This document shows, one piece after another, positions 11,150 to 20,189 of a DNA stretch of 32,125 nucleotides. The DNA is from Dyella sp. ASV24 (GTDB lineage Bacteria > Pseudomonadota > Gammaproteobacteria > Xanthomonadales > Rhodanobacteraceae): contig NZ_JAELTQ010000048.1 of assembly GCF_016428905.1 (NCBI RefSeq), positions 1 to 32,125 on the forward strand. Direction: 5' to 3'. Below the pieces are notes generated by a model. It was not told the origin of the DNA. It did not search any database and worked only from the letters and a program-made list of their open reading frames with translations. Position 1 is the first letter of the stretch, and each line of letters begins with the position of its first letter. Position numbers and translations under genes: made by a program.

Positions 11150-11169
11150 GCGCCCACTCATCTGGGCGC
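11150..11169 (+). other. Hairpin between mrcA and the next gene
   Basis: A 7-bp stem (GCGCCCA / TGGGCGC) with a six-base loop lies in the 85-base gap after mrcA. No T-run follows, so it is not a typical terminator. It could weaken or stabilise read-through RNA. Confidence 0.35.
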
Positions 11170-11191
11170 CAGATTGCCGGAGGAATGAGGC

Positions 11192-11866
11192 ATGGCACGA
11201 GGTCAGCACCATCGTATCCACGCGCAGGATCGCCTTCAGCGTAATCGTCTGCGCGTCGCCCAGGAGGCGGCGCGACTGATGAGCGAGCATGGCATCCGCG
11301 ATTTCCACCACGCCAAGATCAAAGCCGCTGAGCGGCTCGGCATCCTCGATGCGCAGGCACTGCCGCGCAACAACGAAATCGAAGAAGCACTGCGCGAACA
11401 CCAGCGCATCTTTCACGCCGACTCCCAACCTCAACTGCTGCAAGAACGTCGCGAAGCAGCCGTGGAAGCGATGCGCTTCCTCGAACGTTTCGATCCACGT
11501 CTCGTCGGCGCGGTACTCGAAGGCACCGCCGACGCGCACTCGGCCGTATGCCTGCACCTGTTCAGTGACAGCCCGGAAAGCGTGGTGCTGTTCCTGGAGG
11601 AACGCGGTGTCCCGATCACCCAGCAAACCCGTCGCCTGCGCGTTACGCGTGACGAGCAGCAGGAATATCCCGTGCTGTTGTTCGCCGCCGACGGCCTGCC
11701 CTTTGACATCACCGTGCTGCCACGCGACTCGCTCAGGCAGCCTCCGCTGGATCGCATTGACGAGAAGCCCATGCGGCGCGGCTCGCTCGCCGCCGTCGAA
11801 GAATTGCTCGCCTCCGAAGACAACGATGACGAGTTCGAGCGGATGCTGTCCTCCGCGTTGCGCTGA
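11192..11866 (+). CDS. Conserved protein of unknown function
   Basis: The product has 224 residues, no signal peptide and no transmembrane helix, and is rich in Arg, Glu and Leu. The start is well supported: GGAGG lies eight bases before the ATG. I recognise the type as a protein common in Xanthomonadales but without a known function. The first 90 residues are helical and charged (HQRIFH-type segments). From about residue 95 the pattern GAVLEGTADAHSAVCLHLF, and later LPFDITVLP, resembles the beta strands of nucleotidyltransferase-fold proteins. However, the paired Asp residues of an active site are absent, so it would be a degenerate member at best. It follows mrcA on the same strand and ends before a strong terminator. 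The fold suggestion is weak. Confidence 0.75.
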   Translation: MARGQHHRIHAQDRLQRNRLRVAQEAARLMSEHGIRDFHHAKIKAAERLGILDAQALPRNNEIEEALREHQRIFHADSQPQLLQERREAAVEAMRFLERFDPRLVGAVLEGTADAHSAVCLHLFSDSPESVVLFLEERGVPITQQTRRLRVTRDEQQEYPVLLFAADGLPFDITVLPRDSLRQPPLDRIDEKPMRRGSLAAVEELLASEDNDDEFERMLSSALR

Positions 11867-11912
11867 CACACGACTTGCACAACGCGACGCACTCACCGAA
11901 ACACCACCCATA

Positions 11913-11940
11913 AAAAAGCCCCGGAAACCCGGGGCTTTTT
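11913..11940. terminator. Bidirectional terminator between the unknown gene and gltA
   Basis: A 12-bp perfect stem (AAAAAGCCCCGG / CCGGGGCTTTTT) with a four-base loop ends in T-runs on both strands. It lies 47 bases after the plus-strand gene and 22 bases after the gltA stop on the other strand, so it can serve both. Confidence 0.9.
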
Positions 11941-11961
11941 CTTACACGGCGACCGAGGCGA

Positions 11962-13257
11962 TTAACGCTTGTCGGCGGCCACGTAGTTGCGCACGTCGGC
12001 GCCGGTGTAGATCTGGCGCGGACGGCCAATACGCGAACCTGGGGTTTCGTGCTGCTCGATCCAGTGCGAGATCCAGCCGGAGGTGCGTGCGATGGCAAAC
12101 ATCACCGTGAACATCTCGGTCGGGATACCCAGGGCCTTGTAGATGATGCCCGAGTAGAAGTCGACGTTCGGGTACAGCTTGCGCTCGACGAAGTAATCAT
12201 CCTTCAGCGCAGCCTCTTCCAGCTTCATGGCCACGTCGAGCAGCGGGTCGTTGACGCCCAGCTCGTTGAGCACCTTGTGGCACATCTCGCGGATGATCTT
12301 GGCGCGCGGGTCGAAGTTCTTGTACACGCGATGGCCGAAGCCCATCAGGCGGAAGTTGTCGTTCTTGTCCTTCGCGCGCTTGACGGCCGTTTCGACTTTA
12401 TCAGCCGTACCGATCTCTTCCAGCATCTTGAGCACGGCTTCGTTCGCGCCGCCATGTGCCGGGCCCCACAGCGCGGTGATACCCGCGGCGATGGATGCGT
12501 ACGGGTTGGCGCCCGTCGAGCCGACCAGGCGAACGGTCGAGGTCGAAGCGTTCTGCTCGTGGTCGGCGTGCAGGATGAACAGCAGGTCCAGGGCCTTGGC
12601 AGCAACCGGGCTCATTTCCAGCGGCTCGCTCGGCACTTCGAACATCATGTGCAGGAAGCGGTCGACGTACTCAAGGTTGTTGCGCGGATAGCGGAACGGC
12701 CAGCCGATCGAATAGCGATAGCAGGCAGCAGCGATGGTCGGCATCTTGGCGATCAGGCGGATCGCGGCCAGCTTGCGGTCTTCGGCGTTATCGACGTCGA
12801 TGTCGTCGTGGTAGAAGGCCGACAGCGAAGCCACCGAGGCGGCCAGCATGGCCATCGGGTGCGCGTCGTGGTGGAAGCCCTTGAAGAAGTCCTTCAGGGA
12901 CTCGTGCATCATCGTGTGATGCGTGATCTGGTCTTCGAACTTGGCGAACTGATCCTTGGTCGGCAGCTCGCCGTTGAGGAGCAGGTACGAGGTTTCGAGG
13001 AAGCTGGACTTCTCGGCCAGCTGTTCGATCGGGTAACCACGGTACAGCAGCACGCCTTCGTCGCCGTCGATATAGGTGATGGCGCTCTTGGTGCTGGCGG
13101 TGCTGCCGTAACCCGGGTCATAGGTGAAATGTCCCGTGTCCTTGTACAGCGTTCCGATGTCGATGCATGCGGGACCGAGCGTACCGCTCAGCAGGGGTAG
13201 TTCGCTGCTGCGGTTGGTCGACTCATCCACCAACTTGACGATCTTGGAATCGGACAC
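11962..13257 (-). CDS. gltA: Citrate synthase, type II (hexameric)
   Basis: Citrate synthase joins acetyl-CoA and oxaloacetate at the entry of the TCA cycle. The 431-residue product has the length and N-terminal beta domain of the NADH-sensitive type II enzymes. Active-site residues are all in place: His233 in LHADHEQN, His268 in [11 protein letters not shown], His309 in GFGHRVYKN and Asp366 in PNVDFYSG. These equal His229, His264, His305 and Asp362 of the E. coli enzyme with a constant shift of four. The start codon is GTG at 13257, with AAGGAGG six bases before it. The gene has its own promoter and terminator and is therefore probably monocistronic. Confidence 0.97.
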   Translation of the reverse strand: MSDSKIVKLVDESTNRSSELPLLSGTLGPACIDIGTLYKDTGHFTYDPGYGSTASTKSAITYIDGDEGVLLYRGYPIEQLAEKSSFLETSYLLLNGELPTKDQFAKFEDQITHHTMMHESLKDFFKGFHHDAHPMAMLAASVASLSAFYHDDIDVDNAEDRKLAAIRLIAKMPTIAAACYRYSIGWPFRYPRNNLEYVDRFLHMMFEVPSEPLEMSPVAAKALDLLFILHADHEQNASTSTVRLVGSTGANPYASIAAGITALWGPAHGGANEAVLKMLEEIGTADKVETAVKRAKDKNDNFRLMGFGHRVYKNFDPRAKIIREMCHKVLNELGVNDPLLDVAMKLEEAALKDDYFVERKLYPNVDFYSGIIYKALGIPTEMFTVMFAIARTSGWISHWIEQHETPGSRIGRPRQIYTGADVRNYVAADKR

Positions 13258-13365
13258 GGAAAACCTCCTTCACGAAATGTCATCGTCGACGTATCGCGGT
13301 AAGCGATGGCCGGCGAGGTAGGGTTGATGTCGCGTATGGGGGATGGCTGCGACACCTCGCCGCCC

Positions 13366-13374
13366 ATTATCGCA
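13366..13374 (-). promoter_or_regulatory. Extended -10 promoter of gltA
   Basis: On the minus strand TGCGATAAT fits an extended -10 element (TGn plus GATAAT). No standard -35 stands at 17 bases. Transcription would begin near 13359, giving a leader of about 100 bases before the GTG, long enough for RNA-level control. Confidence 0.5.
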
Positions 13375-13420
13375 TATCGATTCGCCAACATGCCCTAGCG
13401 GATGGTCGGATGGCGAACGC

Positions 13421-13456
13421 AAAAAAGCACGGGGCGAGCTGATGCTCGCCCCGTGC
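13421..13456 (-). terminator. Rho-independent terminator of rpmE2
   Basis: A 13-bp perfect stem (13427-13439 with 13444-13456) with a four-base loop is followed, on the minus strand, by six T residues at 13426-13421. It lies 56 bases past the rpmE2 stop and upstream of the gltA promoter, so it separates the two genes. Confidence 0.92.
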
Positions 13457-13512
13457 GATCTAGCATGCTTACGCCGCGTGGCCGCAGCGTGACAGCAGAT
13501 GCGTTCGCGCGA

Positions 13513-13758
13513 TTACTTCTGCGCGTAGCGCTTGCGGAACTTGTCGACGCGGCCGCCGGTGTCCAGCGACTTCTGCTTGCCGGTGTAGAACGGATGGGAG
13601 TGGCTCGAGATATCCACCTTGATCAGCGGGTACTCGTTACCGTCTTCCCACTTGACGGTTTCCTTGGTGGCAATCGTCGAACGCGTCAGGAACGCGAATT
13701 CCGACGACAGGTCCTGGAACACCACCGGGCGATAATTCGGATGGATATCGGGCTTCAT
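13513..13758 (-). CDS. rpmE2: 50S ribosomal protein L31 type B
   Basis: The 81-residue product begins [16 protein letters not shown] and carries the [22 protein letters not shown] block typical of type B L31. It has no cysteine at all, so it lacks the zinc-binding CxxC pairs of the ordinary (type A) L31. In many bacteria the Cys-free form replaces the zinc form when zinc is scarce and is under Zur control. I see no clear Zur box here, and the gene has a strong housekeeping-type promoter and its own terminator. It may therefore be the regular L31 of this organism; that is an inference. Confidence 0.96.
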   Translation of the reverse strand: MKPDIHPNYRPVVFQDLSSEFAFLTRSTIATKETVKWEDGNEYPLIKVDISSHSHPFYTGKQKSLDTGGRVDKFRKRYAQK

Positions 13759-13792
13759 GACTGACTCAAAGCGGTGGGTGAAAAGAGCGGCA

Positions 13793-13821
13793 TTTTAACC
13801 ACAGCCCTGGCCCATTGGCAA
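13793..13821 (-). promoter_or_regulatory. Promoter of rpmE2
   Basis: On the minus strand TTGCCA (13816-13821) and TTAAAA (13793-13798) are 17 bases apart. The predicted start near 13786 leaves a leader of about 28 bases before the rpmE2 ATG. Confidence 0.68.
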
Positions 13822-13866
13822 CCCGGTCAGTCACTTGGACCCGCCAACCCGGTCCACAGGGGCCTT

Positions 13867-14793
13867 TCAGGCCCCCAGCGCCCGTCGCACCATGGCCCCG
13901 AAACGGGCCTGATCGACCTCCATCACGATATGGGCATTGGCGGGCTTGCCCAGGCGCGCCGTCCAGTCGACCACGGTGGCGCCGCGGGTCAGGCGACCAT
14001 CCATTTCCACCGCCACATGGCGCTCTTCGAGGCGGGTAACCATGTCCGGATCAATGGCCACGGCCATCGCCAGCGCATCCGCCGCGATCACGCCGCGACG
14101 TCCGCGCTTGGCATTGAACGCACGCGCCGTACCGAACACCTGATCGAAGAACGTCGCGCGCTTGTCTCCCGCGGCGATCCACGTATTGAATTCTTCGTCA
14201 TCGAACGCATGGCGCAGCACGACTTCCCAATCGACGAGATCAAAGGTCGGGAATGCCTCGAAGACGACATGCGCAGCCTCGGGGTCGAAGCCAATGTTGA
14301 ACTCCGCAGGAATCTTGCCGGTGTTGCCAAGACCGGTGACAGCGCCGCCCATGATCACCAGGCGCTTCACGCGCTGCGGCAGCGTGGGATCAAGGCGTAC
14401 AGCCAACGCGAGATTGGTCAGCGGCCCAAGCGCCACCAACGTCAGACCGGGCTGTTCGCGCGTCAAACGCAGGATGGCGTGAACCGCATGCTCATCAGCG
14501 GCACGACTCACCGGTTCCGGAAAGCCGACGTCGCCCAGGCCGTCGGAACCATGCACGTGCACGGCATCCTCTTCCGGCAGACGCACGAGCGGCGTCGGGC
14601 ACCCAGGAAACACAGGGGTCGACTTGCCAACGAGATCCACCAGCGTGCGCGCATTACGCACCGTATGACCGAGACCGACATTACCCGCTGCAATCGTCAG
14701 GCCGAGCACGTCGGCATGCGCATGGGCCATCAGGATGGCGAGCGCATCGTCCACGCCCGGGTCGGTGTCGATCAACAGTTGCAGCTGGCTCAT
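13867..14793 (-). CDS. Nucleoside hydrolase
   Basis: The enzyme family splits the N-glycosidic bond of ribonucleosides to give ribose and free base. The 308-residue product opens with the calcium-binding signature DTDPGVDDA (Asp9, Asp11, Asp15, Asp16), the mark of IunH/RihA-type hydrolases, and Asp11 is the expected general base. The C-terminal calcium-ligand segment is present as AADALAMAVAIDP at about residues 234-246. In the classical group the residue before that Asp is a catalytic His; here it is Ala, so leaving-group activation and base preference may differ. Start at 14793 with a weak GAAAG ahead. It lies 106 bases after recG on the same strand; the link to salvage of purines or pyrimidines is from the family only. 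Confidence 0.9.
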   Translation of the reverse strand: MSQLQLLIDTDPGVDDALAILMAHAHADVLGLTIAAGNVGLGHTVRNARTLVDLVGKSTPVFPGCPTPLVRLPEEDAVHVHGSDGLGDVGFPEPVSRAADEHAVHAILRLTREQPGLTLVALGPLTNLALAVRLDPTLPQRVKRLVIMGGAVTGLGNTGKIPAEFNIGFDPEAAHVVFEAFPTFDLVDWEVVLRHAFDDEEFNTWIAAGDKRATFFDQVFGTARAFNAKRGRRGVIAADALAMAVAIDPDMVTRLEERHVAVEMDGRLTRGATVVDWTARLGKPANAHIVMEVDQARFGAMVRRALGA

Positions 14794-14899
14794 GGCGATC
14801 TTTCAGATGAGGGATTGGTTAGCTTAGGGCCTTGCAGCCCCTGCGCAAAGCCTTGCGAGGCTCGGCCTGGCAGGATGCACCCGTAACGTGAAACCACGT

Positions 14900-17017
14900 T
14901 TACGCGTGTGCGTAACGAGCCGCCGAGCCAATCCAGCGGGTGATGAGCAATTCCGCCTGCCCTGGATGACGCGCCAGCAACTGCGCACCGACCTCCTGCA
15001 CTGCCGGCAGCAGATGCGCATCGCGCGCGAGGTCGGCAATGCGGAAATTCAACTGACCTGTCTGGCGCGTACCAAGCACTTCGCCAGGGCCGCGCAGCTC
15101 AAGGTCTTTTTCGGCGATACGGAACCCATCATTGGTCTCACGCATCACCTGCAGGCGCTCACGCGCCAGCTGACCAAGCGGCGGCTGATACAACAGCACG
15201 CAATTGGATGCGATCGCGCCACGACCCACCCGCCCACGCAACTGATGGAGCTGAGCGAGCCCAAGCCGCTCGCTGTTCTCGATCACCATCAGGCTGGCAT
15301 TGGGCACATCCACGCCCACTTCGATCACCGTCGTTGCCACCAGCACCGATAGCTCGCCAGCCTTGAAGGCATCCATCACGGCCTGCTTTTCCTTGGGCTT
15401 CATCCGCCCATGGATAAGACCGATGCGACACTCGGACAACGCTGCCGACAACTCCGCATGCGCCACTTCGGCAGCCTGCGCCCGCAACTGCTCGGACTCC
15501 TCGATCAGCGTGCACACCCAATAGGCCTGCCGCCCTTCCAGGCATGCGGCATGGATGCGCTCGATCACATCGAAGCGGCGCGCATTGGAAATGGCGATGG
15601 TCTGCACGGGCGTGCGACCGGGTGGCAACTCGTCGATGGCAGACACATCGAGATCCGCGTAAGCACTCATGGCCAACGTGCGCGGAATCGGCGTGGCGGT
15701 CAGCACCAGCTGATGCGGCACCAGACCGGACTCGTCGTCCGCCCCTTTGTCGCGCAACGACAGGCGCTGCTGGACACCGAAGCGATGCTGTTCGTCCACG
15801 ATCACCAGACCAAGCTGCGCGAACTCGACACCTTCCTGCATCAGTGCGTGCGTGCCGATCACCACAGGCGCACCCGACGCCACACTTTGCAAAGCCTGCT
15901 GACGCGCCTTGCCTGCCACCTTGCCGGCAAGCCACGCCACTTCAATGCCCAGCGGGGTCAGCCAGTGACGGAAGTGGTGCAAATGCTGTTCGGCCAACAG
16001 TTCCGTGGGGGCCGCCAGCGCAACTTGTTGACCCGATTCGACGGCAGCAAGAGCGGCGAGCGCAGCGACAATGGTCTTGCCGCTACCCACATCCCCCTGG
16101 ACCAGACGCAACATAGGACACGGCTCGGCGATGTCCTTGGCGATCTCACTACTGACTCGCTGCTGTGCTCCCGTGAGCCCGAAAGGCAGGCTAGCCAATA
16201 GGCGCTTGCGTAGCTCACCCGTACCCTTCAGGCGCGGTGAATGACGACGGCGCACTGCAGCACGCATACGCTTGAGGCTCAAATGCTGGGTGAGCAGTTC
16301 TTCGAACGCCAACCGCTGCTGGGCCGGATGACGCCCTGTCGTGAGCTGACCCAGGTGCGCATCCGGTGGCGGGCGGTGCACGTAAAGCAGCGCCTCACGC
16401 AACGAAGTCAGGCCATGCTCAACGCATAGCTCGGTAGGAATCAGCTCAAGCTGCGCATCGGGCGGCAGCAGCGCCAACGCCTTGGCGATCACTCCGGCCA
16501 GGCGCTTCTGGCCCAGCCCCTCGGTGGTCGGATAGACCGGTGTCAGCAGGTCATCGACCGTCGCCGGCTCGTCACCGCTCAGCCGCTGGTACTGCGGATG
16601 CACCATCTCCAGCCCTTGCGCCGCCTGCCGCACTTCGCCGTAACAAAGCAGACGCGCACCGGGCTTGAGTTGCTCTGCCTGATTACGATTGAAGTGAAAG
16701 AAACGCAGCAGCAGGGTCTGCTGCGAACCGTCGGTGATAGCGACCTTCAACTGCGGCCGATAGCGAAAACCCCGCTCAACAGCCTCAATGACGCCCTCGA
16801 CCTGCGCGCGCTCACCGGGGCGCAGATCAGCGATCGAGGTGACACGCGTGCGATCCTCATAACGCAACGGCAGGTGGAACCACAGATCCTGCACGCGCTC
16901 GAGCCCCAGCCGCGACAATGTCTCCGCCAGCGCGGGACCCACACCTGGCAACGACGACACCGGCGTGGCACCGGGATCGGAAAGTATCGTGGCAGCGTTG
17001 GCGCGTGAGGGCGGCAT
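14900..17017 (-). CDS. recG: ATP-dependent DNA helicase RecG
   Basis: RecG reverses stalled replication forks and branch-migrates Holliday junctions. With the ATG at 17017 the product has 705 residues, close to the 693 of E. coli. A TTG two codons upstream (17023) is a possible alternative start. Visible parts are an N-terminal helix-hairpin motif (LPGVGPALAETL, about 23-34), the wedge OB domain (about 70-150), Walker A GDVGSGKT (308-315), the DEQHRFG box of motif II, the TATPIPRT motif III, and the C-terminal helicase half with the QLRGRVGRG motif VI. It lies 80 bases downstream of ridA in the rpoZ-spoT-ridA-recG run. Confidence 0.97.
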   Translation of the reverse strand: MPPSRANAATILSDPGATPVSSLPGVGPALAETLSRLGLERVQDLWFHLPLRYEDRTRVTSIADLRPGERAQVEGVIEAVERGFRYRPQLKVAITDGSQQTLLLRFFHFNRNQAEQLKPGARLLCYGEVRQAAQGLEMVHPQYQRLSGDEPATVDDLLTPVYPTTEGLGQKRLAGVIAKALALLPPDAQLELIPTELCVEHGLTSLREALLYVHRPPPDAHLGQLTTGRHPAQQRLAFEELLTQHLSLKRMRAAVRRRHSPRLKGTGELRKRLLASLPFGLTGAQQRVSSEIAKDIAEPCPMLRLVQGDVGSGKTIVAALAALAAVESGQQVALAAPTELLAEQHLHHFRHWLTPLGIEVAWLAGKVAGKARQQALQSVASGAPVVIGTHALMQEGVEFAQLGLVIVDEQHRFGVQQRLSLRDKGADDESGLVPHQLVLTATPIPRTLAMSAYADLDVSAIDELPPGRTPVQTIAISNARRFDVIERIHAACLEGRQAYWVCTLIEESEQLRAQAAEVAHAELSAALSECRIGLIHGRMKPKEKQAVMDAFKAGELSVLVATTVIEVGVDVPNASLMVIENSERLGLAQLHQLRGRVGRGAIASNCVLLYQPPLGQLARERLQVMRETNDGFRIAEKDLELRGPGEVLGTRQTGQLNFRIADLARDAHLLPAVQEVGAQLLARHPGQAELLITRWIGSAARYAHA

Positions 17018-17097
17018 CGACAAAGCCTAACCGAGCGAGCCGTCCAGCCGCAGCCGGGAATGATGACCCGGCTGTCAGCGTGGAACCTGCGAATCGG

Positions 17098-17481
17098 TCA
17101 GTCGAGCACCATGATGGCGTCGACTTCAATGGCCGCCAGCTTGGGCAGCGCGGAGACTTCGATGGTCGAACGCGCCGGATACGGCGCCTTGAAGTACTCG
17201 GACATGATTTCGTTGACGGTGGCGAAGTGGCCAAGGTTGGTCACGTAAATGCCGATGCGCACGATCTTCTCGAGCGAACCACCCGCCGCCTCGGCAACCG
17301 CCTTGAGGTTCACAAACACCTGACGCGCCTGCAGCGCGATGTCGCCCTCGACCATGTTTCCGGTGGCCGGGTCCAGCGGAATCTGGCCCGAGAAATACAC
17401 GGTATTGCCCGTACGCACGGCCTGCGAGTACGGACCAATGGCGGCCGGCGCCTTGTCGGTGGTGATGATGCTGCGGGACAT
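17098..17481 (-). CDS. ridA: RidA family enamine/imine deaminase
   Basis: RidA hydrolyses the reactive 2-aminoacrylate and related enamines made by PLP enzymes. The 127-residue product is full length for the family and carries the signature GPYSQAV (16-22), SGQIPLDP (31-38) and YPARSTIEV. Arg104 is the equivalent of the substrate-binding Arg105 in E. coli. GAGG lies seven bases before the ATG. It is 79 bases downstream of spoT and 80 bases upstream of recG. The spoT-ridA-recG order is familiar from xanthomonads; I infer read-through from rpoZ, because no separate promoter stands out. Confidence 0.94.
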   Translation of the reverse strand: MSRSIITTDKAPAAIGPYSQAVRTGNTVYFSGQIPLDPATGNMVEGDIALQARQVFVNLKAVAEAAGGSLEKIVRIGIYVTNLGHFATVNEIMSEYFKAPYPARSTIEVSALPKLAAIEVDAIMVLD

Positions 17482-17560
17482 GAGAAAGCCTCGTGGTTGC
17501 TCAGGCCTGACAGTCTAGAACCAGACGCGCCCTTGAGGAACGTGCTGCGGCCTTGCCCGC

Positions 17561-19726
17561 TCAGAGCGGATAGCGGTAAGCGCCGCTCACCACGCCAGTG
17601 CGGCGCACGCGGCGGATCACGTCGGCCAGATGCTTGCGGTTCTTCACTTCGAGAGCGAACAACAGCGTGGCCGCTGCGGCATCACGCTCGACGTACTCCA
17701 CGTTCTCGATGTTCGAGTTGGCGGCGGCGATGGCTGCAGCCACGGTGGCGAGCACGCCCGGACGATTGATGACCTCGATACGCAGCTCGGCGCGGTAATC
17801 ACCCTGCACGTCGCGATCCCATTCGATCGCCACGCAGCGCTCAGGTGACTTGCGCAGCTCGACCACGTTCGGGCATTCGACGCGATGCACCACGATGCCC
17901 TTACCCGAAGAGAGATAACCGATGATCTCGTCGCCCGGCAAGGGATGACAGCAATTGCTGAAACTGAGCACGCCGCGCTCGGCACCCGTAATACGGATCT
18001 TCTCCATCGCGTGCGGCGACTGCTGCACGTCGGTGGCCTTCTTGCCGCGCGCGGCGACCAACTGGTTCGCGACCAGGTGCGGGATGCGGTTGCCCAGCGC
18101 GATATCCGAGAGCAACTCTTCCAGTCGCTTGAGCTTGGAAGTCTCCAGGAAGCGATCCAGCACGGCAGGCGGAATGGCGTCGAGGCTGGTGCCCAGTGCA
18201 TCGAGCGCACGATCCAGCATGCGATGGCCGAAATCCACGGCATCTTCGTGCTGCAGATGCTTCAGGTACTGGCGAATCGCTGTGCGCGCCTTGCCGGTGA
18301 CCACCGACTCCAGCCACGCCGGGTTCGGCAGCGCCGACGGCGCGGTGATGATTTCCACCAGCTGACCCGATTCCAGGCGCGTGCGCAGCGGCACGAGCTT
18401 CTTGTCCACACGGGCTGCCACGGCGTGGTCGCCCACGTCGGTGTGCACGGCATAGGCAAAATCGAGCGCAGTGGCGTTGCGCGGCAACGCGAGGATGTCG
18501 CCGCGCGGGGTAAACAGATAGACCTCGTCCGGGAAGAGGTCGATCTTGACGTTCTCGATGAACTCGGACGAAGACACCGTATTGGCCTGGCTGTCCGCCA
18601 GCGACGACAGCCATTCGCGGGCGCGCGCCTGCGCGCTGTTCGCGGGGCCGGAATCCGTCTTATAGGCCCAGTGCGCAGCAACGCCGCGTTCCGCCACCGA
18701 ATCCATTTCCGCCGTGCGGATCTGCACTTCGATCGGCGCACCGAACGGCCCCAGCAGCACGGTGTGCAGCGACTGGTAGCCATTGGCCTTGGGAATGGCG
18801 ATGAAATCCTTGAAGCGGCGATCCACCGGCTTGTACAACCCATGCACCGCGCCAAGCGCCATGTAACAGCTCATCGCCGAGTCGACCACGACACGGAAGC
18901 CGTACACATCCATCAGCTGCGCGAAGCTCTTGTGCTCGTTGCGCATCTTGGAATAGATGCTCCACGGCGACTTGATGCGACCCACCACCCTGGCGGTAAT
19001 GTGGTCGGCGGTCAGGCGCGTGGACAGCGCGGTCTCGATCTTGCCCATCGCTTCGCGGCGGTTACCCAGCGCGGCACGTATGCGCTCGCTGATGACGCGG
19101 TAGCGGTCGGGATAAAGCGCGCGGAAGCCCAAGTCCTGCAGCTCCGCCTTGAACTTGTTCATGCCCAGGCGCTGCGCGATGGGCGAGTAGATCTCCAGCG
19201 TCTCGCGCGCAATACGGCGGCGCGACGGGCCATCTTTCGCACCCAGCGTACGCATGTTGTGCAGGCGGTCGGACAGCTTGATCAGGATGACGCGCAGATC
19301 GCGCGCCATCGCGAGGAGCATCTTGCGGAAGCTTTCCGCATCCGCCTCCTGCCTGCTGGAGAAGCGCATCTTGTCCAGCTTGGTGACGCCATCGACCAGT
19401 TCGGCGACCGTTTCGCCAAACTCGCCAGCGAGCTCGGCACGGCTCAGCGAGGTGTCTTCCAAGGTGTCATGCAGAATCGCCGCGATGATGGTCTCGGCGT
19501 CCATGCCCAGCTCAGCCAGGATGCCGGCCACGGCAACGGGGTGCGTGATGTAGGGCTCGCCACTCTTGCGGGCTTGGCCCTCATGCGCCACGGCGCCCAC
19601 TTCGTAGGCACGGATCACCTTGGCGATCTGCGCTTCGGGCAGATAGGCGACGCGCTCCTTCAGCGCCAGCACGTACGGGGGCAGCGTCGACGTATCCAAA
19701 GGGGTGGAATCCGTGACAGCCGGCAT
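17561..19726 (-). CDS. spoT: Bifunctional (p)ppGpp synthetase/hydrolase SpoT
   Basis: SpoT degrades and, under some stresses, makes the alarmone (p)ppGpp. The 721-residue product has an intact hydrolase domain: His62, His86-Asp87 in AAILHDTLED and Glu90-Asp91. The synthetase domain (about 240-360) keeps the RIKSPWSIYSKM, DVYGFRVVV, GYQSLHT and EVQIRT motifs. A TGS domain (about 400-460), a helical/zinc-finger-like region (CCHPLPGDEI near 620) and a C-terminal ACT domain (about 650-721) follow. The intact HD motif marks SpoT rather than the hydrolase-dead RelA. It follows rpoZ by 133 bases, the order known from E. coli. Confidence 0.96.
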   Translation of the reverse strand: MPAVTDSTPLDTSTLPPYVLALKERVAYLPEAQIAKVIRAYEVGAVAHEGQARKSGEPYITHPVAVAGILAELGMDAETIIAAILHDTLEDTSLSRAELAGEFGETVAELVDGVTKLDKMRFSSRQEADAESFRKMLLAMARDLRVILIKLSDRLHNMRTLGAKDGPSRRRIARETLEIYSPIAQRLGMNKFKAELQDLGFRALYPDRYRVISERIRAALGNRREAMGKIETALSTRLTADHITARVVGRIKSPWSIYSKMRNEHKSFAQLMDVYGFRVVVDSAMSCYMALGAVHGLYKPVDRRFKDFIAIPKANGYQSLHTVLLGPFGAPIEVQIRTAEMDSVAERGVAAHWAYKTDSGPANSAQARAREWLSSLADSQANTVSSSEFIENVKIDLFPDEVYLFTPRGDILALPRNATALDFAYAVHTDVGDHAVAARVDKKLVPLRTRLESGQLVEIITAPSALPNPAWLESVVTGKARTAIRQYLKHLQHEDAVDFGHRMLDRALDALGTSLDAIPPAVLDRFLETSKLKRLEELLSDIALGNRIPHLVANQLVAARGKKATDVQQSPHAMEKIRITGAERGVLSFSNCCHPLPGDEIIGYLSSGKGIVVHRVECPNVVELRKSPERCVAIEWDRDVQGDYRAELRIEVINRPGVLATVAAAIAAANSNIENVEYVERDAAAATLLFALEVKNRKHLADVIRRVRRTGVVSGAYRYPL

Positions 19727-19859
19727 GGATGTTCGGTCCCCGCTCAGGCGACCGCCTCGCTGCGTTTGAGTGGCGCGAGGGTCGCGGCGTAAAGCCCGCA
19801 GCGCAAAGCGCCGGACAAGCCGGCGCCGAGGCGTTGCTGACTACAGCCGCTGCCTTCCA

Positions 19860-20150
19860 TCAGTCATCCCCACCCTTGGAGAGGTCGTCGTCCACTTCGG
19901 CGGCGGCCCACTCCAGCGCTTCGCGCTCGGCGCGCTCGCGCTCGGCCTTGTCGATCTCATCGATGGTGGCCTGGTCGATACGGCGGTCGGCGATCTCGCG
20001 CAGGGCGAGCACCGTCGGCTTGTCATGATCGGGACTGACTGCCGGCTCGGCACCATTAGCGAGCTGGCGGGCGCGCTTGGTCGCCATCAGCACCAGTTCG
20101 AAGCGGTTGTCGACCACCTGCAGGCAGTCTTCCACGGTAATGCGGGCCAT
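19860..20150 (-). CDS. rpoZ: RNA polymerase omega subunit
   Basis: Omega helps fold and hold the beta-prime subunit and forms part of a ppGpp-binding site on RNA polymerase. The 96-residue product begins [20 protein letters not shown], the near-invariant N-terminus of the family, followed by ATKRARQL, with an acidic, variable C-terminus. AAGGA lies seven bases before the ATG, and a well-formed promoter lies 40 bases upstream. First gene of the rpoZ-spoT-ridA-recG run. The usual upstream partner gmk is not adjacent: the mla genes lie between them. Confidence 0.97.
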   Translation of the reverse strand: MARITVEDCLQVVDNRFELVLMATKRARQLANGAEPAVSPDHDKPTVLALREIADRRIDQATIDEIDKAERERAEREALEWAAAEVDDDLSKGGDD

Positions 20151-20189
20151 CTGGAAATCCTTAGAGAATAAAGCGACTTATCACCTGTC

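Noticed and set aside
9193-11157. Very long minus-strand open frame (654 codons) opposite mrcA
   Set aside because: It is the antisense shadow of a high-GC gene with all PBP motifs on the plus strand; its translation is His/Gly/Val/Ala-biased with no domain and no ribosome-binding site.
12049-13200. Plus-strand open frame (383 codons) opposite gltA
   Set aside because: Antisense shadow; the full set of citrate synthase active-site residues lies on the minus strand.
17885-19792. Long plus-strand open frame (635 codons) opposite spoT
   Set aside because: Translation is His/Arg/Gln-rich and repetitive in the way of antisense frames; the SpoT motifs on the other strand explain the conservation.
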